Below, piece after piece: positions 22,851 to 33,511 of a stretch of DNA of 64,000 nt. Numbering within the stretch: position 1 is the stretch's first letter; each line of letters starts with the position of its first letter. The DNA is from Macrostomum hystrix. Taxonomy: Eukaryota > Platyhelminthes > Macrostomidae. The stretch lies in contig CATNEN010000001.1 of the NCBI GenBank assembly GCA_950097015.1, positions 23,874,501 to 23,938,500 on the forward strand. The letters are read 5' to 3'. The translations under genes were made by a program, and so were the position numbers. The notes under the pieces are model-generated. The model saw only the letters and a program-made list of their open reading frames with translations, was not told where the DNA came from and did no database searches.

Positions 22851-23906
22851 TCAGGTGAGATGATAGACTAGGAAGGCGTACCGAAGGAGATCGAACTCGG
22901 GTCCCAGGACCCAGCAGGCAGGTACAAACCAGCACAGGTAGGTCCCGTAGTACAGGGCACCCACAGTGGTTGGCAGGGCGTATCTGCTGGGCTGAAAGTG
23001 CTTTCTTCTGCGCAGAAGACACTCGGCAAATACGCGGTCGCACTCGCAGAATGCGACCTGGCAGCTGCCCTGCTGCCTGGGACAGCTCACCTGGCGACTG
23101 TGGGCTCGCCACTGCCAGCTGTAGGGAGTTATGTAGCCAGTCAGGTGGCCGCAGTGTCGGGACTCGTGAACTGAGTCGAAGCATCTGCGGGCGCCAGTGG
23201 GGGACATTGCTGTGCTACTGAGGGGTGATTGAGGGAGAGGGGAGAGAGGGAATATTAGAAGGGAGAGGAAGAAAGAGGGGAGGGGGGGAAAAGGGGAGTG
23301 GGAGAAAGAGGGGATTGGGAGAAAGAGGGGATTGGGAGAAAGAGGGGAGTGGGAGAAAGAGGGGATTGGGAGAAAGAGGGGATTGGGAAAAAGAGGGGAG
23401 AGGGAAAAAGAGGGGAGAGGGAGAAAGAGGGGATGGGGAGAAAGAGGGGAGTGGGGGAAGAGGGGAGAGGAAGAAACATGATGAAAACATTATTAGGCGG
23501 ATAGATTTGCCATTTATTCCCATCTCAACACCAATTGTAACGAGTGTGATTGATGTGGAGAATGAGAAGTATGAGAACAGCGGAGGCCGTAAGGCCAGAT
23601 TAGGGATTAGAAATCAGGCATTCTCCCAATCCCATGGGCTAACTTGTCGTGCACGTGGCAGCAGTCATCGATGGGGTCCAGCACAGGGCCGTGGCCACCG
23701 TAGCCGCACCAGTTGGCGTAGCCGAGTAGCCGCAGCGGCTCGATGCCCGTGACTGTGCGCACCATGTTGCGCAGGGTGACAATGCTCCGCCTGGATCGCG
23801 AGCTGATTGGCCTGGTAGAAGCTTGCTCTGGAAGCAACAGCAGCAGCAGCAGCTGAGCCGTCATTGTCATGGCAACGAGGGCGGCTAGCGTCTGTGGCAA
23901 CCGCAT
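22851..23906 (-). CDS. Secreted phospholipase A2 (group I/II-like)
   Basis: Two exons on the minus strand: 23906-23644 and 23217-22851, joined in phase 2. Exon 1 starts with a leucine-rich signal peptide (about 30 residues), a short basic pro-like segment (RSRRS), then the Ca2+-binding loop WCGYGGHG and the catalytic block DDCCHVHD. Exon 2 supplies the second catalytic helix signature CECDRVFAECL with many cysteines. These enzymes hydrolyse the sn-2 ester of phospholipids outside the cell in digestion, signalling or defence; nothing here indicates a venom role. The donor (AA/GTTAGC) is weak, so the exact junction is uncertain. The C-terminal ~50 residues after CECDR are hydrophobic and atypical, so a further splice may be missed. 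The intron holds a minisatellite. Confidence 0.8.
23240..23475. repeat. 18-19-bp minisatellite inside the PLA2 intron
   Basis: Units gagaaagaggggattggg and close variants, about 12 copies, lying near the acceptor of the minus-strand gene. Confidence 0.9.
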
Positions 23907-24049
23907 TTCGGAGTTCGTTGGACCTCAAATCGAAATGACGCATAGATTAACTTTTTTCTATTTCTATTTAGCAGACAGTGTCCTATCCGTGTCCCAACCT
24001 GTCTACTGTCCAGTAGAAATGCTTGTTTGATCAACCCTAAATATAAGGG

Positions 24050-24310
24050 GGTGAAGTGGCCGAGCGGTCTGATGCGCTTGCCTCTCGCACGAAGGTCCCT
24101 GAGCTCGACTCCGCAGCGAGGCCACATTTATTAGGGACGCAGTCGCGGAGACATGGCTTTTTTACGCGCATGAGGGCCAACCTCCAAGGCACAGCGAAGT
24201 CTACACTGCCTGACGATGAGAAAGTCAGGGCAGATGTACACACACCTGTGTGAGCGTGTGCGCAGGTGTTGGTGGAATGAGCAGAATGGCCTCCTCGCTG
24301 GCTAGACTAA
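24050..24310 (+). mobile_element. SINE family A copy, plus strand
   Basis: Begins with a tRNA-like head: A-box-like tggccgagcggt, then gcctctcgcacgaaggtccc and the B-box-like gagctcgactccg. The body is gccaacctccaaggcacagc, then cctgacgatgagaaagtcag, acacacctgtgtgagcgtgt and a weak A-rich end (taaattaaactaaactaaat). Good reference copy for the 5' end. Confidence 0.8.
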
Positions 24311-24424
24311 ATTAAACTAAACTAAATAATGTGCCAGTGTCGTATATAGTTTTTATTTAACATTTCTGGCCACCAAAGTCTACTTCTCCTAATAATAGCC
24401 ATTCTCTATTCTCGACCTTTTCCC

Positions 24425-24780
24425 ACCTTCGGAATTTCAGACTTCGGATCAAGAGGTCCAGAGTTCGATTCTAAGCCCAGTGGAAGACACTTCTCCTTTG
24501 CTTGAGTTCCTCCAGCTATCGGTGTGTGTACCCCACAGTCCACGGACTGAGCAGCTGTACACATATGTTGCTGCAATTGCTTCGGGTGGACCTTTACCTG
24601 TGCTACCAGCTGGGATAATTGAAGGTGGGTGGGTCTGATCCATGGACTGATCAGCCGTACGCAGCCTTCAGATGCGCCGCGCAATAGCTGCGGCTGTGCT
24701 GTCGGCTGCACATCTGGCCCAATCGGACAGGTGTAATCAATTATTATTATTTGACTGTGACCACAATGGACTATAACTAT
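24425..24780 (+). mobile_element. SINE family B candidate
   Basis: A tRNA-like B box (agagttcgattct) follows caagaggtcc at about 24450. The body is unrelated to family A and contains two tggactgatca/tggactgagca segments. It ends in ttattattattt near 24745. The 5' half of the tRNA-like head is not clear. Confidence 0.5.
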
Positions 24781-25960
24781 CATTAATACACATTCATGCC
24801 TATTACAAACCCCAAGGAATGTCTTCTCATCTTCGTTAATCTGTACAGAAGACACAAATCAATAAAATACAGAAGAGAGCAGATACTTACTCTGGACAAG
24901 CCAACCACTTTTCCTTTCTGTGCCGTGAGACCGTGCCGTGAGACCGCTCGGTCTCACACAGAGAACATGACGATGGACTTATCAGGGAAAGTATTGATCA
25001 TTTGAAACAACTCAGTTCAGTCGCATACGCAGAGCACCGTTTGACACCTTGAGAAACTTTCGGTTGGTCGCTAAAAACAAGATAAACCTTTCTAGAAGAA
25101 AGTTAGCTATTGTCTATTTATTGTTGCAATCTCTACACCTCCACCATGAAAAATCAGAGGCCAGTAGATAAGATAAGCAGTCAAGATTGCCATTGTAGCT
25201 GAAGCCCACTGTCGAACTTCGGACAAGCCTGCAGCTTTCACTCATATCTGAGAATGCTGTGACGTACCCGCTGTGTGATTCACCGATCTTAAATTTCACA
25301 TTGCAACAAGTTCAGTAATTCAGTTCGGCCTGAAGACAAGGCCACTTCAGGTGCGGAATCTCGTAACAAATGGAAAAGGTCACAATAAAAACGGAGTTCG
25401 TTAGAAAACAAAAATTTCTTATACGACTTTGCAGTCTTTCTACTCCAATAAAAGCATTACATTAGCATATTGTTTGTTTATTTCAAGAAAATGATAAAAT
25501 GTGTCTTCTAAGCACCAAATTAAAATGACATGAAAACAAGAAATTAGCAAAAACAATGTAAACTAAACAATATGCATTGGCACAGCCTTGAGATGGAAGT
25601 TTAAAGTAAAGACCACAAAGCTGAAAATTCACTTACACTTCTATGAGATCGGTATGATCATTTAAAAAACTAAAAAATGTGTCATAAATAAAAACTTAAG
25701 CACCACACACAAACTATACTACTTAATAAAGTAGATTGGAAGACATTTAATACACAAAACAAAGTCCGGAGACGTCTGTAAGTCACAAAAGTCAAAGAAA
25801 TCTGGTGAAAAAAAAACAATTTAAAGTCAAAAAAGATCTAAGAGATTTCATTTGGGTAAAAAGGAAGTAAAGGTGAGCTTAGTGAATGCCACCGAGGGCA
25901 GTTCAAAGTTAAGCAATAAATCAAATAAGCCGAATTGAATCAATCCAACTGTCAAGAGAC
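24781..25960. other. Intergenic, no gene recognised
   Basis: Contains a small perfect hairpin gtgagaccgctcggtctcac near 24938 and AT-rich sequence downstream. A 61-codon minus frame at 25114-25299 has no known domain. Confidence 0.45.
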
Positions 25961-25964
25961 CAAA

Positions 25965-26948
25965 TCACAGGTGCTTGGTGATGCACCAGTTGACCCCGTC
26001 AGCCCCCTGCTCCGTATCGATGGGGTACAGGAGCAGCACAGGCCAGGTATACCAGTTCCCAAGTGCCATTCTCAGATTGCCATAGACGCCGAGGTTATAG
26101 CGAGTCACATTGTGGCCCAGCTCGAAGAAGGTCTGTCCGCGCAGCAGTAGGATTGTCTCCATCAGCAGGTAGACAAAGGCCACGCCAAGGCAGCCGGCCT
26201 GGAGGTAGACGCTGAGAACAAGACCCACGCTGACCAGTGTGCAGCTGCCAAAGATGCATCTCCACAAGGTGAGGGGCAGGAACAGGTTGCCAGGCTCCTG
26301 GAAGCTGTCAGTCAGGCCCACAGAGACAAAGTACAGGCCCATCAACAGGCCGGCAATGCTGTAGAGGCACAGGACCACGAAATGCTTCTGGTTGTAGTGA
26401 CCGATGCAGCAGGTCAGAAAGTAGCAGTGGTGGTCGCGCCGCAGCACACACTCTTTGCAGATCTTGCAGTGATGCGACCTGGGCGGCGCGTCCTTCTGGC
26501 ACTGCAGGCAGGCCCGCCAGCCGAACTGACCTCCGGCAGCCTTCGCGCCAGCAGCAACAATGGGATTTTCCTTGTTACCCGTCCTGCTAAACACCACATT
26601 CTTGTCGTAGTGCCGGTTTATGCAAGCGAAGAAGTTCATAAAGTTTTCAGTCATTACAAACAGACTGACAACAGTGATAATAGCCCATTGAGCAGTGCTC
26701 AGGTCCATTGTTGGCAGGACAAAGAGTACACAGTAAAGTGGTACAGCCAGCAGGCTGTATAGATATGAAAAAAATCCCATACGATGCAGGTGGTACGGCT
26801 TAGTTGAGAAATCCCGATTATTGTAGTGATCCTTTAACTGATTCATCAGCGAAGCCTGAGAGGCGTCGCAGGACTCCACCGATCTGTTGTCACTGCCAGC
26901 TGCTGCACTACCCCGCTTCGTCACGTTGGAGCCAGTTGTGGACTGCAT
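25965..26948 (-). CDS. DHHC-type palmitoyltransferase (ZDHHC22/24-like)
   Basis: A 327-residue product from ATG 26948. That ATG directly follows an acceptor-like sequence (ctgttccag), so I prefer it to the in-frame ATG at 27032. Protein S-acyltransferases attach palmitate to cytosolic cysteines of membrane proteins at the Golgi or plasma membrane. The cysteine-rich domain reads CLQCQKDAPPRSHHCKICKE, then RRDHHCYFLTCCIGHYN; the catalytic DHHC is intact at about residue 170. Two hydrophobic helices precede it and two or more follow (FVVLCLYSIAGLLMGLYF; LVSVGLVLSVYL), matching the four-helix family topology. The variant CYFLTCCIG in place of the common PWVxNCVG resembles the ZDHHC22/24 branch. 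The substrate is unknown. No intron was found inside the coding region. Confidence 0.87.
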   Translation of the reverse strand: MQSTTGSNVTKRGSAAAGSDNRSVESCDASQASLMNQLKDHYNNRDFSTKPYHLHRMGFFSYLYSLLAVPLYCVLFVLPTMDLSTAQWAIITVVSLFVMTENFMNFFACINRHYDKNVVFSRTGNKENPIVAAGAKAAGGQFGWRACLQCQKDAPPRSHHCKICKECVLRRDHHCYFLTCCIGHYNQKHFVVLCLYSIAGLLMGLYFVSVGLTDSFQEPGNLFLPLTLWRCIFGSCTLVSVGLVLSVYLQAGCLGVAFVYLLMETILLLRGQTFFELGHNVTRYNLGVYGNLRMALGNWYTWPVLLLYPIDTEQGADGVNWCITKHL

Positions 26949-27032
26949 CTGGAACAGTATTTCGTCAATTTTAAGCAAAAATATCCCAATAGTAAAAAAT
27001 CTATCGAGTTGAAACTCAGCTTTAGAAGTCAA

Positions 27033-29220
27033 TTTTTTTATAATTGATAATTATATTAAATGATTCCTTTGTATTCTTTCTAGACAAAACATTAAACTAA
27101 ACAGCTTAGATTATAATCAAAAGATTTACAAAAAATGAACAAGAATAAAAAACAAAAAACTATATTGACTCTTTCTTATGGTTTCTGCTGAGTTTAATTA
27201 ATAACTAATAAACACAAAGCTCCAAGAAGTTTTTTATCTTACTATATGAAAACGACAAATGCCCTGTTACTTAAATGAATAGTGCGAAACACATAAATAA
27301 GATGGGCGGGGATGGCTATAGTAGGCAACATAAAACAAAATTAACTAGACATTTGCAATTTCAAATTGGTTTAATTGGTGGTGTTCGTTGACGTTACATA
27401 AAACTCGACACACATATGTGTCGGAACTTGTTTCCCACGGTAAATAAATTTCATTTAGGCAAAACAATGTCCTTTTAAAAAGTATGCGGCACTGGTTGCA
27501 GGCGAAGTAACAAACGCAGTTATAATTAAAGGATATGTAAAGAAAACACATTTATTTCTAGAAGCTGACGCGACAACTTTGAATGCTAAAATGGTCACAA
27601 TGATACTAGAGATTTTACTCAAGAGTTATAATTCGTTTTGAAATTTGACTTTAAGTCTTTCAACGTGCCTGCAAGTCTTAGAGCAAAAAGACTGACTTAG
27701 TCAATTGTTGATTCAACTGGTATTATTGCGCTAAATTGTGCCAAATTGTGTGAAAGTCTGAATTGTGCCAAATGCATTTGATTCTGAGGATGAGAGTTGT
27801 AATACTAGTATTTAGCCATGCCCATACAATACCTACCTAACATGACATGTAGTTGCTGATAGTACGAAGCATTGAATGAATTTCTTCATATAAAAATTGT
27901 AAAAATGTCTAGCAATGAAAATAGGTATAGTATATAGTATAGTATAGAATCTAGTATAGAATATAAATAGTATATACATTTAAATAAACAATTGTCCAAT
28001 AATTTGGCTATCTTAGCTAATAATTGTGTACAACATTTAACCTAGGATGGACCACTTTGAGTCAGACTAGTGGTCCCTTCATTCAACATGCATGTATTTT
28101 ATCTTTGATTTGCCAAAGTGATTTGTTACTGAAATGGTTGTTGTCAAAGTGACTAGGGCCTAAAAAGTTGCCTAATAATTGCCTAATAGTTGCCTAGCTT
28201 ACTATGCTAGTTGACTAAATGGTTGTTGCCAAATTGTCTTGTTGTGTAAGTGGACTGGTACCAAATTAATCAGCTATCTGTGGGACTTTGTACATTGTAC
28301 ATTGTAGACATTAAACTCATTAAGGTAGCTTCAGTTGGCTCTAGAATCTAGTACTACTTTTTTTACAAGAAGCCTTTAAACAGTTTTTGATATATTATAT
28401 ACAGAAAATATTTGTAAACTGAAATATTAATTTCATAAAGTCATATAGCAGTATTGCAGTGAGCACCACAATTCCTAGTTTTGTCTATGTCAAATCAACT
28501 CAGCACCCATTGTTTTGGAACCAAGTGATTAAGATTGTATTTGTACTCTAGTTTTTCATCAATCTCTACAATGTGGACAATATTTCCAATGCCTTAAAAA
28601 GTACTTAACTTAATCATCTCAGCAAAAATTTCATTGAATAGACTACTGTATGCTCATTTCCAATTTCAAGTTATCTCATGATAGATTCTTTGTATTCTAT
28701 AGCCATACAGCATATGCCATAAGCACTACATCAAAAGAATGCAAAATATGACAAATAAGCTATATTAGCAGCAGTAGGCCTATATGAATGTTAGGCCTAT
28801 TGGCAGATATTAGTACAAGTACAGTAGATACTTGTATAAATTTTTGCTACAAAAGATGTAAAATAGTTTGAACCTTTGAAACACTTCAACATCAGGTTGT
28901 AGTTGTGTTTTGCATGCAATTTTTATTTAAAAAATAGGCCTATACTCGTATACTTCTAAATGTGAAAATTGATTGTCAGCTCAAATGTTTTTGCAAAGTT
29001 TACTAGTACATGATTGTATTACTAGTTTCTTATATCAACTAAAAAGTTATTTTGTACTTGAATGCATATATATCAATTAGGTTTTTTATTTATATCTTAT
29101 AAATGTAAGATCTATGAGTCCTACTAAACTTCGCTTTTTATGTTGCTTTTCGTTGTTCATTTAAATGTGTTGTTAAAAAAAATATATAAAAAAAATCAGC
29201 ACCCATAGATGGCGTGCGCG
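27033..29220. other. AT-rich intergenic DNA, no gene recognised
   Basis: Long AT-rich stretch with simple runs (tatagtatagtatag near 27925). No frame above about 70 codons and no recognisable domain. Confidence 0.55.
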
Positions 29221-29224
29221 TCTT

Positions 29225-29915
29225 AATAATAATAATAATAATAATATGAGCTTAAGCTTCTGTTGCAAAGTGCATAAGTGCTAAAAAAAATTGCTATGAA
29301 TTAGTATGAACCCAATGGGTACCAATCTATGTATTTGCAGGGGGCCCGGGGCACTTGTCACACAAGTGATGGAGCGGCATGCCCCCAGACTGGCGAACTA
29401 GGCGCTTAGCGCCTATTGTGCTGCCTCCCCTAAGCAGGCACCACACACAGCAGCACAGACCAGCCAGGGAGGGCAGGAGGCACCCAGAATAGACAACAGT
29501 GCCCCCCACCCCAGCCCAACACGCATAGAGCAGACCAAGCCAGGGGGAAGGCTGATAAGAAATCAGTCCTCAGGGGGAGCGGGTGATGAGTGTATACTTA
29601 TCCAATCGCGCTGACGGATATCTAGAAAGTGTGCGGCGCCAGTGTACACCCACCCCCCAGCCACCACCTGCAAGGCCTCACGCTCCCAACGCCAATGCAC
29701 ACAACTCACACAACACAGAACAGGCACACAGAAGGTAGGAGCGAAGCTATTATTTCAAGCTTTGATTGCACGAAATATGGTGCACCTCCATCAGTTGCTA
29801 CTGTCCATACCCACCAACAAGTCCCGAAATTAATTGTGACTTGAAGGGAGAATCAAACTAGTGTCCTTTGGAGTGCGAGGCAGCAACGCTAGCTGCTGAC
29901 CCACTCGACCCTTAA
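29225..29915 (-). mobile_element. SINE family C candidate with TTA-repeat tail
   Basis: On the minus strand it begins near 29915 with a tRNA-like head (gggtcgagtgggtcagcag, then B-box-like agtttgattctccc). The body runs about 600 bp through GC-rich sequence containing the palindrome aggcgcttagcgcct near 29400, and ends in a tta trinucleotide run (29226-29248). Composition differs sharply from the AT-rich flanks, supporting insertion. The length is large for a SINE, so it may include other repeat sequence. Confidence 0.5.
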
Positions 29916-30732
29916 TAGCTACCAGTACTGTTTTTAGTAAAATGCAAACAATAAGGTCCCTATGATTTTGCCTTAAGAATTGTCTTTAGTATAAATGTAT
30001 TTGTATACAAAATTTTTAATATACAAAACTTTTTGTATACAAAAAATAATTTTTTTTATCATGCATATGTTTTAAATATAAAAGGCATGAGAACATAGGG
30101 CATATGTTTAGCTTTATTTGTTAGTTTTTTGACACAATTGCTATACTAATTAATAAAATTGTACTAATTTAATGGTGCATATTCAGTTTTCTATAAAATT
30201 CATATCACATTAGCTATACATGTTATATTGACCACCTAGGCTTAGTGCTATGATATTTGTGTTATGACAGTGATTAGTGGCTTTTTAAAATATATTATTA
30301 TGGCAAATCTCAAAGTTCAAAGTTGTTATCAAGTTAATTAGTAGATTTAGATTTTTTTAAATTCATTAGTACTAATGATGCTAAATATAATTACTCCTGA
30401 ACTAGAATGTAGTTATATTCATGGCTTAATAGACAATTTTTACAGCAGACCACATCCCTCTATTTTACCTTTCTTACTTCGTACTTGCCACTGGCGGATA
30501 TAAAGAATCCTACATAGCTTTCTATTTTTATTAGCTTGTTCTTACATTTGTTTTGTAGAATTCAACTCGAATGTCGTAAGCTCGTACAGATAATTTTTTC
30601 TTGCTAATTGCTAGTCTTCACGATTTATTATTTTACAGCTAGCAGAACAACAGGCAAGACAATGGTTGCTTGAAGCTCCAACAGTTAAAAAAAGACTTAT
30701 TTTGGATAATCTCTCAGCAATTAGCAGCTCGA
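29916..30732. other. AT-rich intergenic DNA and 5' leader of HROB
   Basis: No gene visible. Acceptor-like sites ttattttacag (30639) and caattagcag (30727) precede the HROB start codon. Confidence 0.45.
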
Positions 30733-32244
30733 ATGTCTTCGGCACTGTTCCAATTAGATGACGACGAAGACGACGCTCTGTTTGCCTCTGTGCCAATGCC
30801 GGACTTTCACAATGATAATCCGGTCGCAACTGGCGCATTGTCCTATGGTGCAGGAGATCAAGAGGCCTCCACTGTGCCAAAGCAGCCGCTGTATCAGCAT
30901 CAGCAGCAGCAGTTTGAGAGGCAGTCTTATCGCTCCTTAGAAGTGTCAAACGAGACATCGGTGACTCCTGTGGCTCAGTCAACGCAGCTTCTGACTCGAC
31001 AGCAGCAGCAGCAACCGTCGTCATCATCCCGCGGCAAATCGACGCATCGCCGATCGGCGGGAAAATTTCCCGGCCCGGCTGGTCGGCTGCCCCGACTGCG
31101 GGTCGATCCCAGCCGTGGCAGCGCGAATCCCTTCGCTGCGGCTGCTCGTCAGCTGGTTGCATCTGCCGCGGCGGCCGCTAGCTCTAGACGGGAGGAGCGA
31201 GCAACCGCCGCCACTGCAGCCACTGCTGGCTCCACAAAAGCTGGCGCGGGCGCCGGCCTCATCATCGCCTCATCCTCACAGACCTCCACAGTGTCGAATT
31301 CGTCATCCCAGTCTGGCTTGGAAGATGAGGCATCTTGGTCTGCCGCTGCCGCCGACCTCGGCCCGGGTCTCTGTCGCTACCTCAGTCGCTACAGCATTGC
31401 CGAGGCTGTCCGTCTAGTTGCCGCGGGCTCCTTGCCCCGCAACAAGGTACCAGCCATGCTGGTCATGATTGAGACCGTCGATCCCAGCGCCGTGGACTGC
31501 GTGGCCACCGTCAAGGACTCCACAGGGCGGCTGCAGGCCACCCTGCATCGGCAGTTATTTCGCGATCTGCGCGATCGTGTCCAGTCCGGCTCTTCGCTAG
31601 TGCTCAGGCGGGTGACTCTATTTAGCGCGGACCAGCGGAGCTACTACCTGAACATCACCATGGATAACATTGTCCGGGTGTACGATCGTTCCGGCTCGCC
31701 TCTGGCCACCTCGGCCTGTCCCGCTAATTCGGCGAACTCCAATGCGTTGCTTAGCGACGATGAAGTGCGCCAATTAGAAGCCGAGTGCATGAGGCCGCGC
31801 ACGCCGCCTACTGTACAGGCGCAGCAGCAGGCAGCTTCCAGTCACAGGCGATGGAGCTCAGTTGATCAGACACCAACTGGTGCTGGAGTCAGTCGGCCCC
31901 AGCCTCCTAAGCGTTTTTCCGATAGTCGCTTCTGCGATGTTTCTGGCGCGGGAAGTTCCACTGCATCACCCTACACTGCTGCTGCTGCTGCGGCAAGTCC
32001 AAGTTCTTTCAGTAGCAACGATACTCCAGTTGGTGCTAAGCGATTCAGGTTTACTCCGATTAGTCATCCGAATAGGCCCCAGACGGAACAGCAGCAGCAG
32101 CAGCGCTGTCATTCGCATCCGCAGCAGTCTCGGCAGCAGCAGCAGCAGAGTCGGCCTGACACCCGGGTGCTGCAGGAATCCTACAGGGATGCATTCGATG
32201 ATAACATGGACGAAATTTTAGCTAGCGCTCTGGATGACATTTGA
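30733..32244 (+). CDS. HROB: HROB-like homologous recombination factor with OB-fold
   Basis: 503 residues from ATG 30733, chosen because the N-terminus ALFQLDDDEDDALFASV resembles the acidic start of HROB and an acceptor-like CAG lies 5 bp upstream; an in-frame ATG at 30670 is less likely. Residues about 235-320 carry the conserved OB-fold block: NKVPAMLVMIETVDPSAVDC, VKDSTGRLQATLHRQLF, GSSLVLRRVTLFS and YYLNITMDNIVRVYD, matching the family pattern of a DxTGxMQGTxHR strand and a final xxHYLNxTxxNLLxIY. HROB (C17orf53/MCM8IP) recruits the MCM8-MCM9 helicase to support DNA synthesis during recombination and crosslink repair, including in meiosis. The flanks are Gln-, Ser- and Ala-rich. The C-terminus DDNMDEILASALDDI is acidic, like the N-terminus. 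No introns. Confidence 0.83.
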   Translation: MSSALFQLDDDEDDALFASVPMPDFHNDNPVATGALSYGAGDQEASTVPKQPLYQHQQQQFERQSYRSLEVSNETSVTPVAQSTQLLTRQQQQQPSSSSRGKSTHRRSAGKFPGPAGRLPRLRVDPSRGSANPFAAAARQLVASAAAAASSRREERATAATAATAGSTKAGAGAGLIIASSSQTSTVSNSSSQSGLEDEASWSAAAADLGPGLCRYLSRYSIAEAVRLVAAGSLPRNKVPAMLVMIETVDPSAVDCVATVKDSTGRLQATLHRQLFRDLRDRVQSGSSLVLRRVTLFSADQRSYYLNITMDNIVRVYDRSGSPLATSACPANSANSNALLSDDEVRQLEAECMRPRTPPTVQAQQQAASSHRRWSSVDQTPTGAGVSRPQPPKRFSDSRFCDVSGAGSSTASPYTAAAAAASPSSFSSNDTPVGAKRFRFTPISHPNRPQTEQQQQQRCHSHPQQSRQQQQQSRPDTRVLQESYRDAFDDNMDEILASALDDI

Positions 32245-32612
32245 AGGATTCGAGTAGATAGTAACTGTTTTCAGAAGACAAGAAGTTTTTTTACTTCTAT
32301 CATACATGCCCTAACGCCACTGTTAGTCTCTTATTTTGCCTTAATCCCTACGCTAAGATTCCACTAAGAGGCAAGGCTGAATTCAGCCCAACTGTTGCAT
32401 TGTCATATTCTTATATTGCAATTAGTAGAAGTATATGTTTATTTACATATATACAAAATACGAAAAGTGTTTACATGTTTGTCTCGTGTTTTTTACCTAA
32501 AATTGCTAATTTGAGTATTATATTATTTATTTTGTCTGTGATTATAAACTTATTAATATTGATAATTACAGGAGGGCTGCGGGCAATGGCGCATCATTAG
32601 GTGACACTAGAC

Positions 32613-33063
32613 CAGGGGTCGGCAAACTCCGACCCGCGGGCCAGATGCGGCCCTCGAAGCTCCCAAATCCGGCCCGTTGCCCCTTCTGACATCTACAGTG
32701 TCTTGTATCATCTCTCCCGTGTCTAATCTCTCCCGTGTCTAATCTCTCCCGTGTCTAATCTCTCCCGTGTCTAATCTCTCCCGTGTCTAATCTCTCCCGT
32801 GTCTTGTCTTTCCTGTGTCTCATCTCTCCAGTGTCTCATCTCTCCCGTGTCTCATCTCTCCCGTGCCTCATCTCTCCCGTGTCTCATCTCTCCCGTGTCT
32901 CATCTCTCCCGTGTCTAATCTCTCCCGTGTCTTGTCTTTCCTGTGTCTCATCTCTCCTGTGTCTCATCTCTCCCCTATCTCTTATTTATACAGTCAATGC
33001 GGCCCGCTGTCGTCTTTTAGGTTCTCTCTTTGGCCCGCCAGCAAATAAGTTTGCCTACCCCTG
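32613..33063. mobile_element. hAT-type MITE carrying a minisatellite
   Basis: 451 bp. The left end is caggggtcggcaaact and the right end is agtttgcctacccctg, whose complement is caggggtaggcaaact, 15 of 16 matching. The flanking 8-bp direct repeat cactagac (32605-32612 and 33064-33071) is perfect, as expected for hAT insertion. The terminal sequence with adjoining gcggccc/ggcccgc blocks is typical of vertebrate and invertebrate hAT MITEs. The interior is almost entirely a tctcccgtgtct-based tandem repeat. It has no transposase. Confidence 0.93.
32695..32990. repeat. 14-16-bp minisatellite inside the MITE
   Basis: Units tctcccgtgtctaa (14 bp) then tctcccgtgtctcatc (16 bp). Same family as 6.1 and 37.1 kb. 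Confidence 0.95.
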
Positions 33064-33070
33064 CACTAGA

Positions 33071-33511
33071 CCCACAGCGAGGAGCCAATTTAGCCCATTT
33101 CACTGACTCCTCAGCACAAACGCACACAGATACCGTACGCAGGCACACACTCACAAGTGTGAGTCCTGACTTTCTCATCGTCAGGCCGTGTACCATCTCA
33201 CTGTGCATTGGAGGTTGGCCTTCAAGGGCGTAAATTTCACGACAAGCCCCCAAGCCTTCTCTCTGCGGCTGCGCCTCGCCGCGGAATCGAGCTCAGGAAC
33301 CTTGGTGCGAGGCAAACGCTTTAATTGCTTTGCCACTCACCCCCCCGATTATGAACTTAGTTTAGGGAGATTGTAGCTCACTTATTAGGACTGAAAACTT
33401 CCGGCTTTAGCTCACAAGAAACGACGCGAATCCTTAAACTGTAAACCATTCACACATCTGTAATATGAAATTAATAAACTTGCAGTCGTTGAAGCAAGTC
33501 CGAACTCAACC
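33071..33511 (+). promoter_or_regulatory. UROD 5' leader with acceptor-like site
   Basis: After the SINE, the sequence aataaacttgcag ends at about 33484, followed by a 27-nt leader to the UROD ATG. A YAG acceptor with no visible upstream coding exon fits spliced-leader trans-splicing or a non-coding first exon. Confidence 0.35.

Larger units (their letters stand above)
32570..33355 (-). mobile_element. SINE family A copy split by a hAT MITE
   Basis: Minus-strand SINE: tRNA-like head near 33300-33350 (gagctcgattccgcggcgagg), body and shared 3' end ggagggctgcgggcaatggc at 32572. The 3' part is interrupted between 32612 and 33064 by the MITE, with cactagac repeated on both sides. This gives a relative order: SINE first, MITE later. 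Confidence 0.85.

Noticed and set aside
24056..24125. Possible functional tRNA gene
   Set aside because: The A-box/B-box-like sequence does not fold into a convincing cloverleaf with an anticodon arm and is continuous with a SINE body shared by other copies.
25114..25299. 61-codon minus frame
   Set aside because: No similarity recognised and no supporting signals; could be an exon, but nothing shows it.
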